From assembly GCA_017405595.1 (NCBI GenBank), contig JAFRAC010000007.1, forward strand, positions 248,001-312,000: 64,000 nucleotides of DNA, read 5' to 3'. This document shows, piece after piece, positions 1 through 7,639 of the stretch. The stretch's first letter is position 1; every line of letters begins with the position of its first letter. Both the position numbers and the translations under genes were made by a program. Source of the DNA: Thermoguttaceae bacterium (GTDB taxonomy: Bacteria; Planctomycetota; Planctomycetia; Pirellulales; Thermoguttaceae). The notes beneath the pieces were generated by a model, which saw nothing but the letters and a program-made list of their open reading frames with translations, was not told the DNA's origin and did not search any database.

Positions 1-599
1 ACAGTATGAACACGATCGCGGAGGCCCTTGAGGGGATTGCCGATGCGGTCCGCATTCCGGTTGTACAGAAGGCCTTCCCCTATCTGTGCAGCATGCCGAA
101 AGCGGATTACCTCAAGCTTCGCCAAATCGTCATTGAACTGATGAAGTTTGACGGGCGGATCGATCTGCTTGAACTGACCATTGCCGGATTTGTGATTAAC
201 GACCTGGACCTCTATTTCCAGCTCGTTCCCGCAACGCCCGAAACCCTCGATTCCCCCGACCAGGTTGCCGGGCCGTTCCGGAAGGTCGCTTCCTTTATCG
301 CCTACAGCGGCAACAATGATCTTGCGGCCGCTCAGAGAGCCTTTGGGGTCGCCGTTCAGTCGTTCGGCCTTTCGGTTTCCATCTTGCCGAAAGAGGAATG
401 TGTTCCTTCCGAGTTCAGTCAGGCGCTCGATACACTGACCCACGCCAAACCGCAGCTGCGCAAGCGGATCCTCGAAGCGCTTTACGCCTGTGTTACATCG
501 GACGGGAAGCTTAACGAAAAAGAAGGGGAACTGATCCGGGCGGTCACAGCCTACCTTCACTGTCCGATGCCGGCCTGGGGTGCCGAAGCCCGGGCGTGA
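1..599 (+). CDS. C-terminal part of a probable M48-type metallopeptidase (TerB-like tail), 5' truncated
   Basis: The frame is open to the left edge of the window, so the ATG at 6 is probably internal and the gene continues upstream. The visible 197 residues hold no HExxH motif. The last ~55 residues (LRKRILEALYACVTSDGKL...CPMP) match the helical TerB-like tail that I know from planctomycetal membrane M48 zinc peptidases, which end in a similar 'AADG...LDCPMPP' segment. The M48 assignment therefore rests on the tail alone; the catalytic domain would lie outside the window. It could instead be a stand-alone TerB-like protein. uvrA follows on the same strand after about 400 bases. Confidence 0.5.
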   Translation, partial: SMNTIAEALEGIADAVRIPVVQKAFPYLCSMPKADYLKLRQIVIELMKFDGRIDLLELTIAGFVINDLDLYFQLVPATPETLDSPDQVAGPFRKVASFIAYSGNNDLAAAQRAFGVAVQSFGLSVSILPKEECVPSEFSQALDTLTHAKPQLRKRILEALYACVTSDGKLNEKEGELIRAVTAYLHCPMPAWGAEARA

Positions 600-995
600 C
601 CTCTCTTTCCCAGCCCCGCTCACCGGCAGGCGCCGGTGGGCGGAATTGCGGTTTTCGGCGCACGGCCGGGAGGAGCCGAAGCCGACCGTTTTTCCCAAGA
701 GCCTTTTTCATTCCCGCTCCTTCGTTGTTTTCCCCGGACCTGTTTTCTCTTTTTGAACTTTCCCGAAAGAGAGCTGCGGCGCACGGTTTTTCGGCGGGGG
801 AACCCGCCGCCGTCTGAAAGAGGTTTCGGGGGTGATTGACAAAAACTCCCCTTTTTTTTAAATGAAAGAAGCAGGATTTTTTCTTTCCCCCTTCGGCAAG
901 GCCTATAAGGCGGCGCGGCAAACGGGACCGGCTTCCGCGCTTCCGGCACCGGGCCGAAATGGTTGTTAAACATCCTAAAAAGGGACAAGCGAACC
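600..995. other. Intergenic region upstream of uvrA
   Basis: About 400 bases without a convincing gene. It contains a GC-rich 7-bp hairpin at 792-809 (CGGCGGG / CCCGCCG) with no T-tract, a pyrimidine-rich run, and a candidate promoter at 836-864. Short frames on both strands here have unlike composition and no ribosome-binding site. Confidence 0.5.
836..864 (+). promoter_or_regulatory. Candidate sigma70 promoter for uvrA
   Basis: A perfect -35 TTGACA at 836-841 is followed, after about 17 bases rich in T, by a weak -10 (TAAATG at 859-864, or TTAAAT one base earlier). It lies ~130 bases before the uvrA start. I saw no LexA-like box. Confidence 0.35.
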
Positions 996-3900
996 ATGAC
1001 GCGAAAAACCCCTCCTTCCGAGGCGAATTCCCGCGAAGCCGGTCAGTCCGCTTCCCTCTCTCCCTCGATTCGTGTAGCGGGGGCACGGGTTCACAACCTT
1101 AAAAATATTTCTCTTTCTCTTCCCCGCAACAAAATTACCGTGATCACCGGACCGAGCGGCAGCGGTAAAAGCTCTCTTGCCTACGATACCATCTTTGCCG
1201 AAGGGCAGCGCCAGTATGTCGAGTCGCTTTCCGATTATTCCCGTCAGTTTCTCCATCAGCTCGAACGGCCCGATGTCGATCTGATCACGGGACTTCAGCC
1301 GACCATTTCCATCGACCAGCGTTTCGGGACCCGCAACCCCCGCAGCACCACCGCGACACTGACCGAAATCTACGATTATTTGCGGATCCTTTACGCACGG
1401 CTGGGACTGGCGCACTGTTACCAGTGCGGAGATCCCATCCGGCAGCAGACTCCCGAAGAAATTCTTCAGACCATCCTTTCTCTGCCCGAGGGGACGCGTG
1501 TCATGCTGCTCGCACCGATGGTTAAAAACGAGAAGGGGGATCACGCCGATCTTTTAAAGCAGATCGCGAAAACCGGAAATGTACGCGTGTTTGTCGACGG
1601 GCAAATCGCGGAACTCGAACAGCTCGGGCCGCTCGATCCGAATCAGCCGCACACCATTCAGACGGTGATCGACCGGCTGATCATTCGGGAGAGTGTCCGG
1701 ACGCGGCTTTTTGAGTCGCTGAAACTTGCGCTCAAAACCGGTGCCGGCCTTGCCAACTGCCTTTACGAAAAATCCCGCACGACGACCGACGAAGGGAAGA
1801 CGCGCAGCGTCTGGAAAGAACTGCTTTTCAGTACACTCTACCTTTGTCCCCGCTGCCGTATCCACTATACCGAACTCCAGCCGCGCACATTCAGTTTTAA
1901 TTCTCCTTACGGCGTCTGCCCGGTCTGTTTCGGGGTGGGGCGCCTTTACGAATTTGATCCGGACCTCGTGATCGCCGCCCGTTCGCTCTCTTTGGCCGAG
2001 GGAGCGTTTCTGCCGATGAAATTCGCTTCGGCGGCGTCCAAAAAAAAGTACGGCGAACTGTTCTGCGCCTTTGAACGGCGGACAGGAATCGGGGAAACCG
2101 TTCCGATCGATCAGTGGGGGGAAGAGGCTCTTGAGCTTTTCTTCTACGGTGATCCGCATTTGCCGGAGGAGGCCGGTCCGGACGAAATCCCGGTCGATCT
2201 GCTCGATTCCTCAGACGAAGAAGATGCCGAAGAGGAATTCACACGTCCGAAAGCGATTCCCTCCGCCAAAGAGAAAACCGCCAAAGGGAAGGGGAAACGC
2301 GCATCTCAGCCGGAGATCGGACCGGACGGGTTTCCCGGCATTTTCTCCGTTTTGGAATCGGTGTGCGAGACGACCCGCAGCAAAAAAGAACAGGAAAATC
2401 TCGCCGCGATGCGGGCCGAGGTCGTCTGCCGCGCCTGCGGGGGAGCGCGCATACGGCCCGAAGCCCGGTCGGTAACCGTTGCCGGCAAGCATATCAATGA
2501 AGTGACCGCGATGACCGTCGACGACGCTCTCGCCTGGTTTGAAAGCCTTTCCTTTCCGGAAGAACAAAAACCGGTAGCCGAACCGCTGATCGGGCAGATC
2601 CGCGAACGGCTCGATTTTATGCAGAGAGTGGGGCTCGGATACCTGACGCTCGACCGCGCTGCCGATACACTGAGCGGCGGGGAACTTCAGCGGGTGCGCC
2701 TCGCCGCGGGGCTGGGGAACGGGCTTGTGGGGGTCTGCTACATTCTGGATGAACCTTCGGTCGGACTGCATCCGCGCGACAATATCCGGCTGATCAACGC
2801 CATGCGCGCCCTCCAGCGGCGCGGAAACACGGTTCTGGTCGTCGAGCATAACGAAGCGATAATGCGTGCGGCCGACTGGCTTGTCGACCTGGGGCCCGGC
2901 GCCGGGGACCGCGGCGGAGAGATCCTGGCCGAAGGGACCCCGGACGATGTTGCCGCCGAAGGAGAGTCGCCGACCGGGAAATATCTCGGCGGAATCGAGT
3001 CGATTCCTATTCCGGCGCGGCGGCGGAAAACGGTGAAAAGCCGTTCTCTGGTGATCGACGGGGTGACGACGAACAACCTGAAAAATATCACCGTTTCTTT
3101 TCCGCTCGGCACGTTCATCTGCATTACAGGCGTTTCGGGCAGCGGCAAGAGCTCCCTGATTACCGAAACGCTCGTTCCGGCGCTTTCCCGCCGGCTGACC
3201 GGTGCCGGGCCCAAACCGGGCGGCCACAAGGGGCTTCGCGGCGCCAGTCAAATCGACAAACTGATCGTGATCGACCAGTCGCCGATCGGCCGGTCGCCCC
3301 GGAGCAACCCGGCCACCTTCTCCGGCTTATTCGACGAGATCCGCAAAGTCTTTGCCGCGTCGAAAGACGCACGCCGGCTCGGATTTAAGGCGGGCCGGTT
3401 CAGCTTCAATGTTCCCGGGGGCCGATGCGAGGCATGCCAGGGTCAGGGAATACGGAAGATCGAAATGCACTTTCTTCCCGACATGTACGCGGTTTGCCCC
3501 GAATGCGGCGGGACTCGGTTCAACCGGCAGACTCTGGAAGTGAAATACAAGGGAAAATCGATTGCCGATGTGCTCGATATGCAGGTCGACCAGGCCGCCG
3601 ACTTTTTTGAAAATCACCAGACGATCATGCGTCTTTTGGAAGGAATGCAAAAAGTCGGACTGGGTTACCTGCCGCTGGGCCAGGCCTCGACGACGCTTTC
3701 GGGAGGCGAGGCTCAGCGCATCAAATTGGCGGCAGAGCTTTCACGGGTCGAAACGGGCAGCACACTCTACATCCTCGATGAACCGACGAGCGGCCTCCAT
3801 GCGGGGGACATCCGCAAACTGCTCGAAGTGCTCTCGCATCTTGTCGACCAGGGGAATACCGTCATTGTGATTGAGCATAATCTGGACGTGGTCAAGACCG

Positions 3901-4088
3901 CCGACTGGATCATTGACCTCGGTGTTGACGGGGGGGAAAACGGCGGTTACCTGACGGCCGTCGGAACGCCTGAACAGGTCGCGCAAATCAAAGACAACTA
4001 TACAGGCCGTTATCTGCGCGAAGTGCTGGAAATCGGCGGAAAGGGGAACGGCGAACCGGCGGAAACGCGAAAGCCCGCCAACGGCTGA
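996..4088 (+). CDS. uvrA: Excinuclease ABC subunit UvrA
   Basis: Damage-sensing ATPase of nucleotide excision repair, acting as a dimer with UvrB. Two ABC modules are visible. The first Walker A is GPSGSGKSS at residues ~52-60, and the second is GVSGSGKSS near ~712. Signature motifs are LSGGELQRVRLA and LSGGEAQRIKLA, with Walker B LDEPSVGLHPRD and [12 protein letters not shown]. Zinc-binding CxxC pairs are present (CYQC; CPRC...CPVC; CRAC; CEAC...CPEC). I prefer ATG 996, which has AGGGA 11 bases upstream, over the in-frame TTG at 963. That gives 1030 residues, longer than the usual ~940-960. Part of the excess is an acidic then basic linker at residues ~397-448, rich in D, E and K. Convergent with hisA. 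Confidence 0.97.
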   Translation: MTRKTPPSEANSREAGQSASLSPSIRVAGARVHNLKNISLSLPRNKITVITGPSGSGKSSLAYDTIFAEGQRQYVESLSDYSRQFLHQLERPDVDLITGLQPTISIDQRFGTRNPRSTTATLTEIYDYLRILYARLGLAHCYQCGDPIRQQTPEEILQTILSLPEGTRVMLLAPMVKNEKGDHADLLKQIAKTGNVRVFVDGQIAELEQLGPLDPNQPHTIQTVIDRLIIRESVRTRLFESLKLALKTGAGLANCLYEKSRTTTDEGKTRSVWKELLFSTLYLCPRCRIHYTELQPRTFSFNSPYGVCPVCFGVGRLYEFDPDLVIAARSLSLAEGAFLPMKFASAASKKKYGELFCAFERRTGIGETVPIDQWGEEALELFFYGDPHLPEEAGPDEIPVDLLDSSDEEDAEEEFTRPKAIPSAKEKTAKGKGKRASQPEIGPDGFPGIFSVLESVCETTRSKKEQENLAAMRAEVVCRACGGARIRPEARSVTVAGKHINEVTAMTVDDALAWFESLSFPEEQKPVAEPLIGQIRERLDFMQRVGLGYLTLDRAADTLSGGELQRVRLAAGLGNGLVGVCYILDEPSVGLHPRDNIRLINAMRALQRRGNTVLVVEHNEAIMRAADWLVDLGPGAGDRGGEILAEGTPDDVAAEGESPTGKYLGGIESIPIPARRRKTVKSRSLVIDGVTTNNLKNITVSFPLGTFICITGVSGSGKSSLITETLVPALSRRLTGAGPKPGGHKGLRGASQIDKLIVIDQSPIGRSPRSNPATFSGLFDEIRKVFAASKDARRLGFKAGRFSFNVPGGRCEACQGQGIRKIEMHFLPDMYAVCPECGGTRFNRQTLEVKYKGKSIADVLDMQVDQAADFFENHQTIMRLLEGMQKVGLGYLPLGQASTTLSGGEAQRIKLAAELSRVETGSTLYILDEPTSGLHAGDIRKLLEVLSHLVDQGNTVIVIEHNLDVVKTADWIIDLGVDGGENGGYLTAVGTPEQVAQIKDNYTGRYLREVLEIGGKGNGEPAETRKPANG

Positions 4089-4151
4089 CCTCCGCACCGG
4101 ATGAACTTATACTGCCGCTGCCGGGTATGCGGCTTCGGAAACAAGCGGTGT

Positions 4152-4865
4152 TTAGCTTTCGTATTTGAGCGCTTCGGTCAGATCGATCGTCTTTTCGTAG
4201 AGTGCGCGGCCGATAATGCATGCGGGGATATGGAGTTCGGAGAGCCTGGCCACATCGGCGATCCGGGTCACACCTCCGGACGCGACCAGCGGAAAGGCCG
4301 AGGCGTTTTTCATCTGCTCCATCTCTTTGAAGTTAGGCCCTTTCATCATTCCGTCGGTGGCAATATCGGTATAGACAAGCGCGGCCAGGGGAAGATCGGC
4401 GAATTCACGGACCAGGTCCACCGCGGACGTGCGGCTGGTCTCGAGCCATCCGCGTACAGCGACCATACCTTCTTTGGCGTCGATCCCCAAGACAAGACGG
4501 TTTGGGAACTTTTGCGCCATTTCGCGGAACCAGGCTTTTTCTTTGAGCGCGAGCGTGCCGATCACCAGCCGGCTCACCCCCATGTCGAGATAGGCGCGGA
4601 TCGTCTCTTCGGACCGGATTCCGCCCCCCAGTTCGCAGGGGATCGATACGTTTTCGACAATCGCGGCAACGGCGCCGGCGTTTGTGTTCTTCCCGTCTTT
4701 GGCGCCGTCGAGATCGACCAGGTGCAGATGTTTCGCACCGAGCGAAGCCCAGTGCTTCGCCATTTCGGCGGGGTTGCTTCCGTAGACCGTTTCCCGGTTG
4801 TAGTCCCCCTGTGCGAGCCGGACGCACTGTCCGCCGCGAATGTCGATTGCCGGCCAGATTTCCAT
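4152..4865 (-). CDS. hisA: HisA, ProFAR isomerase
   Basis: 1-(5-phosphoribosyl)-5-[(5-phosphoribosylamino)methylideneamino]imidazole-4-carboxamide isomerase, step 4 of histidine biosynthesis: an Amadori rearrangement in a (beta/alpha)8 barrel. 237 residues, the normal size. The N-terminus MEIWPAIDIRGG carries catalytic Asp8. The second catalytic Asp is D129 in VLGIDA. Phosphate-binding loops CELGGGIR and ASGGV, and YTDIATDGM, are present. No other his gene is in the window. The gene lies downstream of the ACT-domain gene on the same strand, separated by a terminator-like hairpin. Confidence 0.95.
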   Translation of the reverse strand: MEIWPAIDIRGGQCVRLAQGDYNRETVYGSNPAEMAKHWASLGAKHLHLVDLDGAKDGKNTNAGAVAAIVENVSIPCELGGGIRSEETIRAYLDMGVSRLVIGTLALKEKAWFREMAQKFPNRLVLGIDAKEGMVAVRGWLETSRTSAVDLVREFADLPLAALVYTDIATDGMMKGPNFKEMEQMKNASAFPLVASGGVTRIADVARLSELHIPACIIGRALYEKTIDLTEALKYES

Positions 4866-4888
4866 TTGCTTTTCTTTCTGCCTCTTTG

Positions 4889-4925
4889 AAAAAGGGAGAC
4901 CGCCCCTCTCGTTCGAAAGGAGCGG
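4889..4925 (-). terminator. Rho-independent terminator after the ACT-domain gene
   Basis: Read on the minus strand, an 11-bp stem (arms 4915-4925 and 4900-4910, with a few G·U pairs) closes a 4-base loop. A T-run follows, seen as A5 at 4889-4893 on the plus strand. It lies just downstream of the ACT gene stop and just upstream of hisA, so the two genes are probably separate units. Confidence 0.5.
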
Positions 4926-4944
4926 CCTTTGACTTGGACAGGCC

Positions 4945-5373
4945 TCAGGCGAAAACGGACTCTTCGGTCAGTATTTCAACATCGGAACCCTGCAGCGCTT
5001 TGAGCGCTTCGTCGGGATTGTCGATCCGCAGGACGATGACCGCCTTTCCCGAAGGATGAAAATTAAAGCCGTACATGTATTCGATGTTGACGTCTGTTTT
5101 GGCCAGAAGCGCCAAAAGGTCGGCTAATCCCCCGGGAGTATTCGGAACGCTGACCGCCAGAACCTCGGTAACTCGGGCGACCAGGTTAAGCTGCTCGCAG
5201 ATTTCGACTCCCTTTTTCCAGTCCTTGACCAGGAAACGGAGGATCCCGTAATTTTCGGTATCGGCGAGCGCCATCGCCTCGACATTCAGACCGGCGTCGG
5301 CCAGCTTTCGGCATGCGGCGCTCAGATGTCCGGGACGGTTTTCCAGAAAGACGGAAATCTGTTTTAACTTCAT
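4945..5373 (-). CDS. Tandem ACT-domain amino-acid-binding protein
   Basis: 142 residues consisting of two ACT domains. The first starts MKLKQISVFLENRPGHL and the second is around ~70-140 (VSVPNTPGGLADLLALLAKTDVNIEYMY). ACT pairs of this kind bind amino acids and act as small regulatory subunits; related stand-alone proteins often sit beside phenylacetate-CoA ligase genes. ATG 5373 is chosen because a strong AGGAGG lies 7 bases upstream and the ACT fold begins at once; the open frame extends further upstream without homology. No enzyme partner is adjacent, so the ligand is unknown. Confidence 0.85.
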   Translation of the reverse strand: MKLKQISVFLENRPGHLSAACRKLADAGLNVEAMALADTENYGILRFLVKDWKKGVEICEQLNLVARVTEVLAVSVPNTPGGLADLLALLAKTDVNIEYMYGFNFHPSGKAVIVLRIDNPDEALKALQGSDVEILTEESVFA

Positions 5374-5433
5374 TTGCGGCCTCCTCGGTTTAAAAGGCAA
5401 AAAGATTTTCTGCACGTTGCAGCGACTTCCGTT

Positions 5434-5462
5434 GTTATAACCGATCGTACCGAATGCGTCAA
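5434..5462 (-). promoter_or_regulatory. Sigma70-type promoter for the ACT-domain gene
   Basis: On the minus strand, -35 TTGACG (5457-5462), a 17-base spacer, and -10 TATAAC (5434-5439), about 60 bases before the ATG. The match is good at both boxes. Confidence 0.55.
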
Positions 5463-5612
5463 GTTTCACGCCCCTAAAATGATCATTACCGGAAAAACGG
5501 CGGCACCTGAAAAGAAGGGAAAGAGAAAAGACGATGATACCAAAAGCGTTTTCATCGAATTGCATTCAACGCGGAAAAGCCAGACGGATCCTTACGGAAA
5601 AAGGTGAGTCAA

Positions 5613-6392
5613 ATGCCGGACGAAAAAAGCTGGACAGTTCAGAGGGCTGAACTTTTAGAGAAGATCAGGATATTGGAAGAGCGCCTCGAACAGGCCGCCC
5701 AGCTCACGGCGGTCGGCGAACTGGCATCGACGACCACCCACGAGTTCAACAACATTCTGACGACGGTGATCAATTACGCCAAAATGGGGATTCGTCATCA
5801 GGATAAGGAGACGCGCGACAAAGCTTTCGGCAAAATTCTCGATGCCGCGAATCGCGCCGCGAAAATCACGGCAACTGTTCTGGGGCTTGCCCGCAACCGA
5901 AAGCCGGGTTTTGAGCCGACCGATCTGATCTCGATCACCGAGGACGTTCTCCTTCTTCTCGACCGGGAAATGAATAAGTACCGGATCAGTATCGAGAAGG
6001 ATTTCACTCCGGTACCCGAGATCATGGCGAATGCCAATCAGATCGAGCAGATTCTGGTCAATCTGCTGGTCAACGCGCGGCAGGCCATGCCCGACGGCGG
6101 ACGGATTATCCTGAGAATCGGGCCGGATCCGGCCGGCCAGGGGGTCGAAATGATGATCCGCGATTTCGGAACGGGGATCCCCGCCGATAAACTGCCGAAA
6201 ATTTTCGATTCGTTCTTTACCACGAAGAAGGGTCCGGACGACAGCGGCAAGGGGGGGACAGGGCTCGGGCTTTCTTTCTGCAAAAAGACGATCGAGCGGC
6301 ATCACGGGAAAGTCCGGGTCGAAAGTACCGTCGGGAAGGGAACGGCGTTTACCCTTCGGTTTCCGGCGATCCCTCCGTCGGCCGGGAATTAA
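5613..6392 (+). CDS. Soluble NtrB-like sensor histidine kinase
   Basis: 259 residues with no membrane segment and no PAS or GAF domain. A short coiled coil (~15-30) leads into the H-box TTTHEFNNILT, with the phosphorylated His at 43 in the HEFNN context typical of NtrB/HPK4 kinases. Then come the N-box (NLLVNARQAM), G1 (DFGTGIP), F-box (FDSFFTTKK) and G2 (GGTGLGLSFCKK). ATG 5613 is preferred over GTG 5604 because AAGGTGA lies at the right distance before it. No response regulator is adjacent; the nearest is at 22570-23055. Input signal and partner are unknown. A strong terminator follows. Confidence 0.9.
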   Translation: MPDEKSWTVQRAELLEKIRILEERLEQAAQLTAVGELASTTTHEFNNILTTVINYAKMGIRHQDKETRDKAFGKILDAANRAAKITATVLGLARNRKPGFEPTDLISITEDVLLLLDREMNKYRISIEKDFTPVPEIMANANQIEQILVNLLVNARQAMPDGGRIILRIGPDPAGQGVEMMIRDFGTGIPADKLPKIFDSFFTTKKGPDDSGKGGTGLGLSFCKKTIERHHGKVRVESTVGKGTAFTLRFPAIPPSAGN

Positions 6393-6420
6393 ATCCTTTT
6401 GGGTGAGCTTCCGCGCTTCT

Positions 6421-6468
6421 TTTCGGTCCCTTTCCCCATAAGGGGGAAGGGACCGAAACCTCTTTTTA
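6421..6468 (+). terminator. Strong rho-independent terminator after the histidine kinase
   Basis: A 17-bp stem (TTTCGGTCCCTTTCCCC at 6421-6437 paired with 6442-6458, one mismatch) closes an ATAA loop, followed by CCTCTTTTT. It ends the kinase transcript. Confidence 0.85.
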
Positions 6469-6571
6469 TTTACGATTATTTATATTATAATGGGGAAGAT
6501 CGTTCTCCCCGCTCCGCCTGCGCGGGGCGTGTTTTTTCATAGGAGCGGAAAACAGAAAATCCCTTTGCGCC

Positions 6572-6754
6572 ATGTCGAAAGCCCTCTGCATCGCCGCGAT
6601 GGCGGTTTTTGCCATCTTACTGCTGATTTTTCTCCTCGATATGCTGATCGGCATACCGTTCGGAAGAGCCAGCATTCCGACAGACATCTGGTTTGTCCTG
6701 GCAAACGGCGTTCTCGGCACGCTCGGTTTCTTCATTTTCCGCAAACTCAAGTAG
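6572..6754 (+). CDS. Small two-helix membrane protein
   Basis: 60 residues. One hydrophobic helix covers ~5-27 (ALCIAAMAVFAILLLIFLLD) and a second ~40-56, with a polar loop IGIPFGRASIP between them and a basic C-terminal FRKLK. The layout resembles short conserved membrane proteins found in other planctomycetes. Function unknown. A possible -10 TATAAT at 6486-6491 and a GC hairpin followed by a T-run lie upstream. The ribosome-binding site is weak. Confidence 0.65.
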   Translation: MSKALCIAAMAVFAILLLIFLLDMLIGIPFGRASIPTDIWFVLANGVLGTLGFFIFRKLK

Positions 6755-6843
6755 AATGCGCGTTCAGGACGTTCCTCTTTCAGACAAACAATTCCGCTAA
6801 CCGAGTTTCTGCAGCGCAGATTTTCCTTTTTTAGGAGATTCGT

Positions 6844-7617
6844 ATGACGATCGCACAGCTGAACAAAGCCGTACCAACCTGGGAGTTTCCTCAATACCGC
6901 CCGGGCGAAAAAGTCGCGCTTTTCATCCCCTGCTTCATGGATCAGTTCTTCCCCGAAGCCGGAATTGCGATGACGAAGATCTTTGACCGGCTTGGGGTTT
7001 CCTATGTTTATCCGGAAGAGCAAACCTGCTGCGGTCAGCCGGCGTTCAATTCGGGGTACCGAAAAGACGCGATCAAGGTAATGAACAAATTTCACGAGGT
7101 CTTCGGCGGGTACGATCTGATCGTCACGCCGTCGAGCGCCTGCGCCGCAATGGCGCGCGTCTTTTTCGCCGAGGCCGACCCGAGCCTTCCCGCGGCTGAA
7201 ACCGGAAGCCGCGTCTTCGAATTCTGCGAGTTTCTGGTCAATATCCTCAAAGTGACCGATGTCGGCGCACGGTATCCCCGGAAGACGGGGCTTCATGTCG
7301 GATGCCACGGCCGCCGCGAGCTGGGGATGGCCGATGCCGCGGAAACCCTCTTGCTGAACGTCAAAGAGATCGAATATACCCCGATTCCGGCGGTCGATGA
7401 ATGCTGCGGATTCGGCGGAACCTTCAGTGTCAAGATGGCGGGAACATCGCTGGCCATGGGAAAGCTGAAAGTCGAAAACATCCTCAAAAGCGGCGCCGAT
7501 GTTGTTGCCACCCCCGACCTAAGCTGTGCGATGCATTTCGGCGGGATGATGCGGCACGATCCCGCCTGCCGGAAAGTTGACATTTATCACATCGCCGAGA
7601 TTCTTGTTCATCAGTAA
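6844..7617 (+). CDS. LutA/YkgE-like Fe-S oxidoreductase subunit
   Basis: 257 residues with two cysteine-rich CCG domains, the fold of LutA and GlpC/HdrB-type subunits that bind or pass electrons through an Fe-S centre. Motifs are IPCFMDQFFP near the start, TCCGQPAFNSG (~60), GCHGRRELG (~155) and ECCGFGGTFSVK (~180). In lactate utilisation LutA works with LutB and LutC, but neither is in this window, so it either partners genes elsewhere or serves another dehydrogenase. A GGAGAT ribosome-binding site precedes ATG 6844. The lipoprotein gene starts 22 bases downstream. Confidence 0.85.
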   Translation: MTIAQLNKAVPTWEFPQYRPGEKVALFIPCFMDQFFPEAGIAMTKIFDRLGVSYVYPEEQTCCGQPAFNSGYRKDAIKVMNKFHEVFGGYDLIVTPSSACAAMARVFFAEADPSLPAAETGSRVFEFCEFLVNILKVTDVGARYPRKTGLHVGCHGRRELGMADAAETLLLNVKEIEYTPIPAVDECCGFGGTFSVKMAGTSLAMGKLKVENILKSGADVVATPDLSCAMHFGGMMRHDPACRKVDIYHIAEILVHQ

Positions 7618-7639
7618 AACTGTCATTTGAGGAGGGATT

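Noticed and set aside
792-809. Hairpin as a terminator for the peptidase gene
   Set aside because: The stem is good but neither strand shows a T-run after it, and it is ~190 bases beyond the stop codon.
544-1086. 180-residue minus-strand frame over the uvrA upstream region
   Set aside because: No Shine-Dalgarno or domain; overlaps both the peptidase tail and the uvrA start.
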